A stretch of 64,000 bases of DNA, taken from the NCBI GenBank assembly GCA_020635535.1, contig JACJZP010000011.1, positions 1-64,000 of the forward strand. The letters are read 5' to 3'. This DNA is from Flavobacteriales bacterium (GTDB taxonomy: Bacteria; Bacteroidota; Bacteroidia; UBA10329). The translations under genes and the position numbers were made by a program. This document shows, in pieces, positions 1 through 8,060 of this stretch. Each line of letters starts with the position of its first letter. Within the stretch, counting starts at the first letter, position 1. The notes under the pieces are model-generated. The model made no database searches and had not been told where the DNA came from. It worked only from the letters and a program-made list of their open reading frames with translations.

Positions 1-1191
1 TCTGTCGCTACACTTGGAGCGCTGATCGGTTCGAAGATCGTATTCGGAAACAACCTTCCAGAAGGATATGTTCCTCTTGTATTGGAAGGGGAGGACCCTT
101 ACAAGCTGTTCAACAAGCACAAGGATTTGAAAGTGTTGAACAACCGTCCTTGGAATATCGAATCGCTACCACATTTGTTGGACGACAAGGTTACTCCGAA
201 CGATAAGATGTTCATCCGCAACAATGGATTGATTCCGGAAGATGTCGATCCGTCATCATGGACACTTACAATTGATGGTGAGTCGGTTGCAAAATCTAAG
301 ACCTATACGCTAGCCGAACTGAAGTCGAAATTCCAGCACCATACCTATCAACTAACGATAGAATGTGGTGGTAACGGTCGGGCTGAGTTCAATCCGCCAG
401 CAAAGGGTAATCAGTGGGAATATGGAGCCGTTTCTTGTGCGCAGTGGACAGGTGTTCGCTTGGCTGATGTGCTCAAAGATGTTGGCATCAAAAGCGATGC
501 GGTTTACATCGGCTATTACGGTGCAGATGTTCACCTGACTGGTAACCCGGAGAAAGTGGTGATTTCGAGAGGTGTTCCTATCAGTAAAGCGATGGAGAAC
601 GAAACACTACTGGCTTTTCAAATGAATGGTCAAGATATCCCAATGGCACATGGACATCCATTGCGATTGGTGGTCGGAGGTTGGCCTGCTTCGGTTTCAG
701 GAAAATGGCTGAAGCGAATTGCTGTGAGAAATAAGGTTCATGATGGGCCGAAAATGGAAGCTCCAAGCTATCGTGTTCCATGCAAGCCTGTAGCTCCAGG
801 AGACAAGGTGAAAGATGAGGATATGTGCATTATCGAATCGATGCCGGTGAAATCGCTCATTACCTATCCGAAAACAGGCGCCATGATCGATCAGGGAAAG
901 AAATTGAACATCAGAGGCCATGCTTGGGCAGGTGATCTGAACGTGGCGAAAGTGGAGTATTCCATTGACTTTGGCTCCACCTGGAAATCGTGCGTTTTGG
1001 AGCAACCCGTCAATCGCTTGGCTTGGCAGCATTTCAAAGCCGAGATCTCCTTCCCAGAAGATGGATATTATGAAGTCTGGGCACGGGCAACCGATAGCCA
1101 AGGCGTTTCGCAACCCATGGTGTTGCCAGCTTGGAATCCTAAAGGTTATTTGAACAACGCTTGCCATCGCATTGCGGTTAAGGTGAACTGA
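1..1191 (+). CDS. Molybdopterin-dependent sulfite dehydrogenase (SoxC/sulfite oxidase family), 5' truncated
   Basis: The frame is open from base 1, so the start lies outside the window. The first residues (SVATLGALIGSKIVFGN) look like the end of a Tat-type leader, implying a periplasmic enzyme. The Mo-ligand cysteine sits in IECGGNGR, matching the CAGNRR position of sulfite oxidases. HGHPLRLVVGGWPA and SGKWLKRI belong to the Moco fold, and the last ~120 residues form the immunoglobulin-like dimerisation domain (YSIDFGSTW, LAWQHF, YEVWARATDSQG). Known family role: oxidises sulfite to sulfate and passes electrons to cytochrome c. The next gene, 1 nt away, is a small c-type cytochrome, which supports a SorAB/SoxCD-like pair. 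Another SUOX-fold substrate cannot be excluded. Confidence 0.88.
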   Translation, partial: SVATLGALIGSKIVFGNNLPEGYVPLVLEGEDPYKLFNKHKDLKVLNNRPWNIESLPHLLDDKVTPNDKMFIRNNGLIPEDVDPSSWTLTIDGESVAKSKTYTLAELKSKFQHHTYQLTIECGGNGRAEFNPPAKGNQWEYGAVSCAQWTGVRLADVLKDVGIKSDAVYIGYYGADVHLTGNPEKVVISRGVPISKAMENETLLAFQMNGQDIPMAHGHPLRLVVGGWPASVSGKWLKRIAVRNKVHDGPKMEAPSYRVPCKPVAPGDKVKDEDMCIIESMPVKSLITYPKTGAMIDQGKKLNIRGHAWAGDLNVAKVEYSIDFGSTWKSCVLEQPVNRLAWQHFKAEISFPEDGYYEVWARATDSQGVSQPMVLPAWNPKGYLNNACHRIAVKVN

Positions 1192-1192
1192 G

Positions 1193-1672
1193 ATGGTTGA
1201 CCCGCAGAAGCAAAAGATCCTTGATGAGGTTCACAGACACCTCAGAGCGGCAACCCGAGGCGTTGTTGTGCTGGTTATTGGTGTCATTGCATTGGTTTCC
1301 TACATGATCGATCCGTGGGAGTTGAGTTTCAAGGAGGAAAAGCCGTTGGCAGAACTTCCGAAATATGAAGCTCCGGCTCCTGAGTTTGAGAATGGAATTC
1401 ATTTGGCCACAGGATTCAAGGAAGGGGAGAACCTCGATATCGTCATTGCCAACTGCACGAGTTGTCACTCGGCCAAAATGGTCACTCAGAACAGAGCTAC
1501 GCGAGAGGGTTGGCAAACCATGATCCGTTGGATGCAGGAAACGCAGAACCTTTGGGATCTTGGAGATAGCGAACCTCTTATCTTGGATTACTTGGCGAAA
1601 TACTATGCGCCTGAAAAGGCGGGAAGACGCCAGCCCTTGACCAACATCGATTGGTATGAACTCAAAGATTAG
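1193..1672 (+). CDS. Membrane-anchored c-type cytochrome, probable sulfite dehydrogenase electron acceptor
   Basis: This 159-residue protein has one N-terminal membrane segment (about residues 24-42, GVVVLVIGVIALVSYMI) and a single haem-binding CTSCH motif near residue 90. WQTMIRWMQETQNLW and LDYLAKYYAP after it are typical of small cytochrome c domains in which a Met serves as distal ligand. It starts 1 nt after the molybdoenzyme stop codon, so the two are almost certainly co-translated. By analogy with SorB and SoxD it would take electrons from sulfite oxidation into the respiratory chain. The assignment as a dedicated partner is inferred from position. No other domain is visible. Confidence 0.82.
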   Translation: MVDPQKQKILDEVHRHLRAATRGVVVLVIGVIALVSYMIDPWELSFKEEKPLAELPKYEAPAPEFENGIHLATGFKEGENLDIVIANCTSCHSAKMVTQNRATREGWQTMIRWMQETQNLWDLGDSEPLILDYLAKYYAPEKAGRRQPLTNIDWYELKD

Positions 1673-2558
1673 CCTATTTGGTTTAGTGGCTATTTTTCTG
1701 ATCGCATCCTGTAACAGAAGCCCTGAGCCGAAAGTGGAAATGGTTGAATACGCGTCAACCAAATGTCTGATTGAAGCGGAGCAACTCTCAGGTTCTCTTT
1801 CCGATTACACGCTTATAGATCTTCGAAAGCCCGAAGAATTCCAAACGGGACATATACCGAATGCGCTGAATGTTTGGCGTAATCAAATTACGGATACAAG
1901 CTTTGCTTATGGCGGAATGATGCCTACCAAGCCGCAAGTTGAATCTCTTCTAAGCAAGCTTGGAATTCTGCCAATAGACACCATTGTGATCTATGATGAC
2001 AAAGCTGAATGCGATGCTGCTCGGCTTTGGTGGATTCTCAAATTCTACGGTCATAATCACATCAAACTATTGAATGGCGGTCTTACTGCTTGGAGATCAT
2101 CGGATGGAGTGCTTTCTACTGTTTCATCATTGAATGAATCGACTGAATATCATTTTACGGGTTCACCAGATACAACTATTCTTTCGCTCATTGGAGATGT
2201 TGAACTCGCACTCGTGGATCCGGAAGTCATGGTTCTTGACACGCGTGGCGATTCTGAACACTCTGGCTCGGAACATAAGAAAGGAGCAGCTCGCGCGGGA
2301 CGAATAGATGGCACTCTGAATTTGGATTGGGCTATGTCTGTTGACTATAATGGAACCAAGAAGTTTCTGCCAGCGCAAGAACTCAAGGAAATGTATGCGT
2401 CAATCGGAATTGACGGCACAAAAGCAGTTGTCACATATTGTCATTCGGGAGTTCGTTCAGCACACACTTTATTCGTTCTTACAGAACTACTTGGTTATCG
2501 TAACATCAGAAATTACGATGGTTCATGGACGGAATGGAGTCATCGGAAGGCCAATTGA
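1656..2558 (+). CDS. Rhodanese-type sulfurtransferase lipoprotein, two rhodanese domains
   Basis: A lipoprotein signal ends at IASC with the lipidated Cys at residue 19, which places the protein in the cell envelope. Two rhodanese domains follow. The N-terminal one (DLRKPEEFQTGHIPNA, NGGLTAW) lacks an active-site cysteine. The C-terminal one carries the catalytic loop CHSGVRS at about Cys262, then GYRNIRNYDGSWTEW. This is the architecture of thiosulfate/3-mercaptopyruvate sulfurtransferases. The gene overlaps the cytochrome gene by 17 nt, so it belongs to the sulfite dehydrogenase operon. It probably handles sulfane sulfur or thiosulfate, releasing sulfite for the upstream enzyme; that link is inference. 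Confidence 0.85.
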   Translation: MNSKISLFGLVAIFLIASCNRSPEPKVEMVEYASTKCLIEAEQLSGSLSDYTLIDLRKPEEFQTGHIPNALNVWRNQITDTSFAYGGMMPTKPQVESLLSKLGILPIDTIVIYDDKAECDAARLWWILKFYGHNHIKLLNGGLTAWRSSDGVLSTVSSLNESTEYHFTGSPDTTILSLIGDVELALVDPEVMVLDTRGDSEHSGSEHKKGAARAGRIDGTLNLDWAMSVDYNGTKKFLPAQELKEMYASIGIDGTKAVVTYCHSGVRSAHTLFVLTELLGYRNIRNYDGSWTEWSHRKAN

Positions 2559-2603
2559 TTTCCATCCGTAACTAGTGTCACAATTGGTTCTGCAAACGGC
2601 AGG

Positions 2604-2611
2604 TAATTTCG
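2604..2611 (+). promoter_or_regulatory. Candidate -7 element (TAATTTCG)
   Basis: It matches the Bacteroidota -7 consensus TAnnTTTG except for C at position 7, and lies 25 nt before the ATG at 2637. The same TTCG variant occurs before the gene at 26148. Confidence 0.4.
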
Positions 2612-2636
2612 AAAGCTTCACATACCATCCATCAAC

Positions 2637-3314
2637 ATGAAAAAGGATCTTGAAACAAACATTATTGGAGCATTGCTAATTGTAGGAGCAATTTTTCTCC
2701 TGCTCGGCTGGGTACTCTTGCCGCATCACCTTGGCGAATATTTCGTTGCAGAAGATTTCGCAGCTGTTAACGAGAAATTCTGGACATGGATCTGGTTGTA
2801 TCGAATGCACATTTTTGGCTGGGTCATCATGGGTGCAGGCCTTATGGGGTTTGCAGTTGTAACCTTTAAAAAACCTTTCCGCACAATGGTTTCGCCAGGA
2901 GCGGGAGTTCTCATTATCGGGACGTTCATCAGCGCACTGTCTGCCGCTTTCTATTACAGTTACGGGGCTTGGGGAATTGGCATGACCATGGATAAATCAC
3001 CCGAGGAAGTTCAGTCGTTCTTAGATAATGTGTTGTTCATCACACATTACATAACGTGTTTGGCGCGCTTCGGAAAGGTTTTCGGTGGTGCCGGATTGGT
3101 AATGCTCGGCATTGGCCTGATGAAATGGAAAGTAATGGATAGCTGGTTTGGCATTTTTACGGTTCTGCTAGGACTGACAGCCATGGGAATTGTCATGCTT
3201 ATCCCAGTCAATTTTGAAATCTATAAACCGGTTTTTTACGTGAAGGTGTTGTGGCTCGCTACAATGGGCGCGCTCATCCTAATGAAAGGTGTAAACTTAT
3301 CTGAACAATCATGA
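2637..3314 (+). CDS. Uncharacterised multi-pass membrane protein
   Basis: This 225-residue protein is very hydrophobic, with about six predicted membrane spans, beginning with IIGALLIVGAIFLLLGWVLL and ending with VLWLATMGALILM. I do not recognise a family or catalytic motif. Histidines and aromatic residues near the predicted membrane faces (HHLGEYF, YRMHIFGW) could bind a cofactor, but that is speculation. Its stop overlaps the start of the sterol desaturase-type gene by 4 nt (ATGA), so the two are translationally coupled and may act together. It has its own candidate promoter, 79 nt after the rhodanese gene. Confidence 0.7.
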   Translation: MKKDLETNIIGALLIVGAIFLLLGWVLLPHHLGEYFVAEDFAAVNEKFWTWIWLYRMHIFGWVIMGAGLMGFAVVTFKKPFRTMVSPGAGVLIIGTFISALSAAFYYSYGAWGIGMTMDKSPEEVQSFLDNVLFITHYITCLARFGKVFGGAGLVMLGIGLMKWKVMDSWFGIFTVLLGLTAMGIVMLIPVNFEIYKPVFYVKVLWLATMGALILMKGVNLSEQS

Positions 3315-4201
3315 GCGAATATTTAGAACTGATCCTGAACGCCATCAGCAATTACTGGGGCTGGATTGTAAGTGAAGTAACGTTTAACTACGATTACAAA
3401 CCGTGGTACCAGAATTATTTCTGGGGTCTGACGGTATTGTCATTGGCCGTGTGGGGATTGGAAATTGCTTTTCCATGGCGAAAGAACCAGCCAACCGTCC
3501 GTCAGGATTTCTGGTTGGATGCGTTCTACATGTACTTCAACTTCTTCATTTTCGGATTGGTGATTTCCGGAGTCTATGCGGTTCTTGAGCACACATTCGG
3601 GCTGTTCGGAATTACGATGACATCACTGAGTTTCTTCGATTTCGCAGCCCTGCCGGCTTGGGCGCAGATTCTCATTTTCTTCATTCTGAATGATTTTGTG
3701 CAGTGGTTTACGCACGTGCTTTTGCATCGCTACGAAGTCTTGTGGAGATTCCATAAGGTGCACCACTCTGTAGAGGAAATGGGCTTTGCTGCACACCTTC
3801 GTTATCACTGGATGGAAAACGTTCTTTACAAGCCATTGAAAACGTTAGCCGTGATGCTGATCGGTGGATTTGAACCGCACCAAGCATTCTTTATCCACTT
3901 CGTGGCGATTGCCATCGGTCACTTGAACCACGCCAATGTTCGCATCACTTGGGGGCCGTTGAAGTACATTTTCAACAATTCGGTGATGCACCTTTATCAC
4001 CACGTTTATGCGCTTCCGAAAGACCATCCGAATGGAGTGAATTACGGCATCAGCCTCAGCTTGTGGGATTATATTTTCCGTACGAACTACATACCTCAGA
4101 GCGAAGACGGCTCTTTCAGACTTGGATTCCCAGGCATTGAAAAATTTCCAGTACACAACTTCTGGAAACAGCTTTTCTATGGATTCGGAAAAGCCAAGTG
4201 A
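3311..4201 (+). CDS. Sterol desaturase / fatty acid hydroxylase superfamily protein
   Basis: This 296-residue integral membrane di-iron enzyme has the histidine clusters of the superfamily: HVLLHR, FHKVHHS, the NHAN region and HLYHH. N-terminal and central hydrophobic segments provide the membrane spans. Known members hydroxylate or desaturate lipids using O2 and a di-iron centre held by these histidines. The substrate cannot be read from the sequence; a membrane lipid or carotenoid-like molecule is most likely. It is coupled by an ATGA overlap to the preceding membrane protein and followed by a strong terminator. Confidence 0.85.
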   Translation: MSEYLELILNAISNYWGWIVSEVTFNYDYKPWYQNYFWGLTVLSLAVWGLEIAFPWRKNQPTVRQDFWLDAFYMYFNFFIFGLVISGVYAVLEHTFGLFGITMTSLSFFDFAALPAWAQILIFFILNDFVQWFTHVLLHRYEVLWRFHKVHHSVEEMGFAAHLRYHWMENVLYKPLKTLAVMLIGGFEPHQAFFIHFVAIAIGHLNHANVRITWGPLKYIFNNSVMHLYHHVYALPKDHPNGVNYGISLSLWDYIFRTNYIPQSEDGSFRLGFPGIEKFPVHNFWKQLFYGFGKAK

Positions 4202-4222
4202 TAAAGACTAAGTTGAACGAGT

Positions 4223-4251
4223 AAAGGAGCTGCATTTGTAGCTCCTTTTTT
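4223..4251 (+). terminator. Rho-independent terminator
   Basis: A 9-bp stem (AAAGGAGCT / AGCTCCTTT) with an 8-nt loop is followed by a run of T, ending the unit that stops at 4201. The loop contains TTTG at 4235-4238, placed 20 nt before the -7 element of moeA, so the hairpin loop may double as the -33 box of the next promoter. Confidence 0.85.
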
Positions 4252-4258
4252 CATCATT

Positions 4259-4266
4259 TACATTTG
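4259..4266 (+). promoter_or_regulatory. -7 element (TACATTTG) for moeA
   Basis: An exact TAnnTTTG match, 24 nt before the ATG at 4291, with TTTG 20 nt upstream as a possible -33 box. The in-frame TTG at 4264 lies inside this element and so cannot be the moeA start. Confidence 0.65.
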
Positions 4267-4290
4267 GTTTCAACCACAACTCGGGACAAT

Positions 4291-5472
4291 ATGATCTCAG
4301 TAGAAGAAGCAAAATCCAGACTTCAGGCGTTAAAACCAAACCTCAATTCTGTTGAGTTGGAAGTGAAGGATTCTGTGGGATTTGTGTTGGCTTCCGATGT
4401 GAAATCACCCATTAATATGCCGCCATTTCCGCAAAGCGCGATGGATGGTTATGCTTTGGGACCAGGCGAAAGAATGGAAGGTTCCAAGTTCAAACTCGTT
4501 GGGGAAATTGCCGCAGGAAGTGCTGAGCAATTCGAATTGAATCCCAATGAATGTGTTCGGATATTCACTGGATCCGCAGTCCCGGAATCAGCTGTTTCAG
4601 TTGTGCAACAAGAATGGGTTGAACGAGATTGTGACATGATTTCGCTGACGCGCGAAGTTTTGGAAAATCAGAATATCCGTGCGCAAGGCGAACAGATGCA
4701 AACAGGTTCTGTGGCATTGGAAAAAGGAACACTGATCACACCAGCCACCATCGGATTTCTGAATATGCTGGGGATTAGAATGGTGGAGGTTTTTCGGAAG
4801 CCTTCTGTAGCTATTCTGGTTACTGGAAATGAACTTGTTCCTGCAGGAAAACCATTGGAATACGGACAGGTTTATGAGAGCAATGCCCAAATGCTGCAAA
4901 CCGCTCTCAATAATGAAGGGGTTGTGTCAGAATTCCAACACGTAAAAGACTGTTTGGAGGCCACGAAAGCGGCCATTCAGAACGCATTTGATAATCACGA
5001 CCTGGTTATTATTTCTGGTGGAATCTCGGTTGGCGACCACGATCATGTTGGCACCGCACTTGAAGAACTTGGCACCGAGCAAGTCTTTTACAAAGTGATG
5101 CAGAAACCAGGTAAGCCATTGTATTTCGGATTGAAAGATGGGAAGGCGGTTTTTGCGCTTCCAGGAAATCCAGCGGCCAGTCTAACCTGTTATTATGAAT
5201 ACGTTTTGCCGCTCGTCAGAAGATGTTTTGGAAGGAAGGATGAAACGCTTCTTTCGCTTCAATTGCCGTTTGCCTCTGGAAAAGTCTCAATCATTGGCCG
5301 TGCGCAATTCCTAAAAGCGCGAATTGAAAATGGAGCTGTTCACATTCTAGAAGGACAGAGTTCGGCCATGCTCAACACGTTCGCCCAATCGAATGCCTTG
5401 GTTTACGTAAAACCGAATTCTTCTCAACCTGAATTTGGTGAAGTCGTAGAGGTTCATTTGCTGCCAATCTGA
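4291..5472 (+). CDS. moeA: Molybdopterin molybdenumtransferase MoeA
   Basis: Catalyses the last step of molybdenum cofactor synthesis, inserting molybdate into adenylylated molybdopterin. Family motifs are present: PPFPQSAMDGYA near the N-terminus, RIFTGSAVP, a MoCF domain with VTGNEL, SGGISVGDHD and KPGKPLYFG, then ALPGNPAAS and the C-terminal beta barrel. At 393 residues it is standard length. The ATG at 4291 is chosen because an upstream in-frame TTG falls inside the promoter -7 element. It is the first Moco gene of the block, and its product is needed by the sulfite dehydrogenase encoded at the left edge. Confidence 0.95.
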   Translation: MISVEEAKSRLQALKPNLNSVELEVKDSVGFVLASDVKSPINMPPFPQSAMDGYALGPGERMEGSKFKLVGEIAAGSAEQFELNPNECVRIFTGSAVPESAVSVVQQEWVERDCDMISLTREVLENQNIRAQGEQMQTGSVALEKGTLITPATIGFLNMLGIRMVEVFRKPSVAILVTGNELVPAGKPLEYGQVYESNAQMLQTALNNEGVVSEFQHVKDCLEATKAAIQNAFDNHDLVIISGGISVGDHDHVGTALEELGTEQVFYKVMQKPGKPLYFGLKDGKAVFALPGNPAASLTCYYEYVLPLVRRCFGRKDETLLSLQLPFASGKVSIIGRAQFLKARIENGAVHILEGQSSAMLNTFAQSNALVYVKPNSSQPEFGEVVEVHLLPI

Positions 5473-5518
5473 GCATGTAACGCAAGTCACAACCAAGTTG
5501 ATAGTGCGCTGGTATTTT

Positions 5519-5542
5519 CGTTATTTCCGTAAGGAAATAACG
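5519..5542 (+). promoter_or_regulatory. Perfect palindrome before modE, candidate ModE operator
   Basis: CGTTATTTCC and GGAAATAACG form a perfect 10-bp inverted repeat around GTAA, ending 2 nt before the modE ATG. The CGTTAT...ATAACG outer arms resemble the E. coli ModE operator pattern (CGTTATAT with an inverted copy). A -7-like TATTTTCG (5513-5520) overlaps its left edge, a layout that suits repression. The operator role is inferred. Confidence 0.6.
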
Positions 5543-5544
5543 CC

Positions 5545-5883
5545 ATGCAGGACATCACCATCGGTTCCAAATTCTGGATTGAGAAGAACGGTCAGTTTTT
5601 TCTTGGGAAAGGCCGTGTGGAGTTGCTGAAAGCCGTGAGAGAAACGGGTTCCATCAGCGCGGCAGCCAAAATCATGAATATGTCGTACAAAAAGGCTTGG
5701 GAATCCATCGATACCATGAATGCGCTTGCCGACCAACCTTTGGTTGAACGCAAAACAGGCGGCAAAGGTGGTGGAGGAACGGTGGTCACAGAAGAAGGTG
5801 AAAAAGCCATTCAACTTTATGAGGAGTTGATTCAGAACTCAACTGTGTTTGTCGAGTCCGAAACTGAAATGCTGGCACAATGA
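5545..5883 (+). CDS. modE: ModE-type winged-helix regulator, DNA-binding domain only
   Basis: This 112-residue protein matches the N-terminal LysR-like helix-turn-helix of ModE: GRVELLKAVRETGSISAAAK, MSYKKAWESID, and a glycine-rich wing with GGKGGGGTVVTEEG. It lacks the C-terminal molybdate-binding MOP domains, as is common for short ModE homologues. Full-length ModE senses molybdate and represses transport and cofactor genes; how this short form senses molybdate is not evident. It overlaps the following TSUP gene by 4 nt and heads the modE-moaA operon. A palindrome directly in front of its start suggests autoregulation. Confidence 0.88.
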   Translation: MQDITIGSKFWIEKNGQFFLGKGRVELLKAVRETGSISAAAKIMNMSYKKAWESIDTMNALADQPLVERKTGGKGGGGTVVTEEGEKAIQLYEELIQNSTVFVESETEMLAQ

Positions 5884-6626
5884 ACCTGTTGGCAATTGAT
5901 GGCATAACGGTTTTCATGGCGCTGCTTGCGGTAGTGGCTTTCCTATATGCCGCGGTTGGTCACGGTGGCGCAAGTGGCTATTTGGCGCTCATGGCGTTGT
6001 GGTCGTTTCCTGTTTCGGTTATGAAACCTACTGCGTTGGTTTTGAACCTGTTTGTAGCTGCTGTCTCGTTTATTTCCTATCAGCGAAAAGGGTACTTCAA
6101 TGCCAAGTTGTTCTGGTCGTTTGCCATTGCGTCCGTTCCAACGGCATTTCTGGGCGGAATGATCGTAATTGATGCCGCCATTTACAAGAAGATTCTGGCC
6201 GTATTGCTGGTTTTCGCCATTCTGAAAATGCTGGGAGTTTTCGGTACGGAAAAATCGGAAACCAAGGAAGTCCCGTTTTGGCAAGGGATGATTGCAGGCG
6301 CTTCCATCGGGCTGTTTTCAGGAATGATCGGAATCGGTGGCGGTATCATTCTCAGTCCGTTGATCCTGATTCTCGGATGGGGAAAAATGAAGGAAGCTGC
6401 AGCGGTTTCTGCGGCTTTCATTTGGGTGAATTCCGCTGCTGGGTTGATCGGTCATTTGAGCCGTGGCGTGGTGGTTGAACCGCAGGCATTTGTTTTGGTT
6501 GCCGTAGCCGTGGCCGGTGGATTGGCCGGTGGTTACCTCGGAAGCATCAAACTCAATAATCTCACGCTGAAGCGCGTGCTAGCCTTTGTACTCGTCATCG
6601 CATGCGCTAAACTCTTCCTCACATGA
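5880..6626 (+). CDS. TSUP (TauE/SafE) family membrane transporter in the Moco operon
   Basis: This 248-residue protein has about eight membrane spans in two halves with the family's conserved glycine-rich segments (AAVGHGGASGYLAL and GMIGIGGGIILSPLIL). TSUP proteins move sulfite, sulfonates, sulfoacetate or related anions. It is coupled by 4-nt overlaps to modE before it and moaD after it. No ModABC system is seen in the window, so it could supply or export an oxyanion relevant to Moco or to sulfite oxidation. Sulfite is the default guess; molybdate is a bolder one. Confidence 0.85.
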   Translation: MNLLAIDGITVFMALLAVVAFLYAAVGHGGASGYLALMALWSFPVSVMKPTALVLNLFVAAVSFISYQRKGYFNAKLFWSFAIASVPTAFLGGMIVIDAAIYKKILAVLLVFAILKMLGVFGTEKSETKEVPFWQGMIAGASIGLFSGMIGIGGGIILSPLILILGWGKMKEAAAVSAAFIWVNSAAGLIGHLSRGVVVEPQAFVLVAVAVAGGLAGGYLGSIKLNNLTLKRVLAFVLVIACAKLFLT

Positions 6627-6859
6627 AATTGACCATCAACTACTTCGGGATGATTGCGGAGGCAGTCGGAAGCTCCAAAGCTGATTTTGAGTTACATGGA
6701 AAGACCGTTTCCGACCTGAAGAATGAATTGGAAAACACGTTTCCTGACCTACTCGGAATGTCATATCAAATAGCGGTGAACCAGAAGCTGGTTTCAAGCG
6801 AAACCGAGATAATGGAACAAGACGAAATTGCGGTGCTGCCGCCTTTTGCCGGAGGATGA
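6623..6859 (+). CDS. moaD: Molybdopterin synthase sulfur carrier subunit MoaD
   Basis: This 78-residue beta-grasp protein ends in PPFAGG, the C-terminal Gly-Gly that is adenylylated and thiocarboxylated. It donates sulfur to precursor Z through MoaE. The size and the ILxxDEIAVLPP-type segment before the tail fit MoaD/ThiS. ThiS is excluded by the context, because moeB and moaE follow immediately. Overlaps of 4 nt on both sides show tight translational coupling. Confidence 0.92.
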   Translation: MKLTINYFGMIAEAVGSSKADFELHGKTVSDLKNELENTFPDLLGMSYQIAVNQKLVSSETEIMEQDEIAVLPPFAGG

Positions 6860-7617
6860 GATACGACAAGCAAATAGCGTTGCCCGAAGTGGGAGAAACC
6901 GGTCAACAGAAGTTGGCTGAGGCCAAGATTCTGGTGGTCGGTGCTGGCGGATTGGGTTGTCCTGCACTTCAGTATTTAGCCGCTGCTGGAGTTGGAAACA
7001 TCGGGATTGTTGATGGAGATGTGGTGAACGAAACGAATCTGCACAGACAAGTGCTTTACACCAATTCCGATGTTGGGAAGCCTAAAGTTGAAGTTGCGGC
7101 TGAGCGATTGAAACAGCTCAATCCAGAAGTGGAAATCCACACATTTTCCGAGTTTCTTACTGCTGGAAATGCCATGGATATTGTTTCGAATTACGACCTG
7201 ATTGTGGATGCTACAGACAATTTCGCAGCGCGTTATCGCATCAACGATGTCTGCCTGAAATTGGACAAGCCGTTCGTTTATGGAGCCATTCATCGGTTTG
7301 AGGGACAGGTTTCGGTGTTCAATTACAAAGGCGGCCCAACGTACCGCTGCTTGTTTCCAGATAAGCCTGCCGAAAACCAGATTCCCAATTGCAATGAAAC
7401 GGGTGTTCTGGGTGTGCTTCCCGGAATAATTGGCACATATCAAGCGACCGAAGTTTTGAAAATCATTCTCGGAATCGGAGAGGTGCTGTCAGGAAAACTG
7501 ATGACGCTGAATCTTCTCACAAATTCTACCCGAACGTTTGAGGTTTCTCGAAATGACGAACAGGTTCAGAAAGCGAAAGAAAAAGGCCTTGCCGCACGCG
7601 AAAAACATACACTATGA
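6856..7617 (+). CDS. moeB: MoeB/ThiF-type adenylyltransferase activating MoaD
   Basis: An E1-like protein of 253 residues. The nucleotide-binding motif VVGAGGLGCPALQYLAAAG, the NLHRQVLY motif and the IVDATDNFAARY segment are all present. A cysteine corresponding to the one conserved near the MoaD tail lies in NCNETGVLG. The two CxxC pairs that bind structural zinc in E. coli MoeB are not visible: only a single Cys appears at YRCLF and none near the C-terminus. Known function is ATP-dependent adenylylation of the MoaD C-terminal glycine. It sits between moaD and moaE with 4-nt overlaps. Confidence 0.9.
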   Translation: MRYDKQIALPEVGETGQQKLAEAKILVVGAGGLGCPALQYLAAAGVGNIGIVDGDVVNETNLHRQVLYTNSDVGKPKVEVAAERLKQLNPEVEIHTFSEFLTAGNAMDIVSNYDLIVDATDNFAARYRINDVCLKLDKPFVYGAIHRFEGQVSVFNYKGGPTYRCLFPDKPAENQIPNCNETGVLGVLPGIIGTYQATEVLKIILGIGEVLSGKLMTLNLLTNSTRTFEVSRNDEQVQKAKEKGLAAREKHTL

Positions 7618-8060
7618 CCAAAGAACGAAAACCGAAAAACGTATTTGTGGAAGGGGCAATTCCGCCCGAAAAGATTGCGACTTCCATTGCGCATCATCAG
7701 GTAAAAACCAATATCGGTGCGCACGACATTTTCCTTGGACAAATACGTGCTGATGAGATTGATGGTAAGATAGTTACAGCCATCGAATACTCGGCTTATG
7801 AAGACATGGCAAGTCAGGCAATCCATGAAATCCGGGAAGCAGCTTTCGAGAAGTTCGATTTGACCTGCATGCATATTTACCACAGTTTGGGACGAGTGAA
7901 GGCTGGCGAGATCTGTCTGTTTGTCTTCACTTCATCGGCTCATCGCAAGGAATGCTTTGAAGCAACACGCTTCATTGTAGAAGAGATAAAATCGAAGGCG
8001 CCCATTTTCGGGAAAGAGGTTTTTGAGGACGAAACGCATGTTTGGAAAGAGAACAGATGA
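7614..8060 (+). CDS. moaE: Molybdopterin synthase catalytic subunit MoaE
   Basis: This 148-residue protein carries MoaE hallmarks: HHQVKTNIGAHDIFLG near the N-terminus, a central HSLGRVKAGEICLFV, the SSAHRKECFEA segment, and the catalytic lysine region EEIKSKAPIFGKEVFED. It transfers sulfur from MoaD to cyclic pyranopterin monophosphate to make molybdopterin. It overlaps moeB and moaCB by 4 nt each. Confidence 0.94.
   Translation: MTKERKPKNVFVEGAIPPEKIATSIAHHQVKTNIGAHDIFLGQIRADEIDGKIVTAIEYSAYEDMASQAIHEIREAAFEKFDLTCMHIYHSLGRVKAGEICLFVFTSSAHRKECFEATRFIVEEIKSKAPIFGKEVFEDETHVWKENR

Noticed and set aside
4264..4290. TTG start for moeA
   Set aside because: It lies in the -7 element, so it cannot be transcribed from that promoter; the ATG at 4291 fits.
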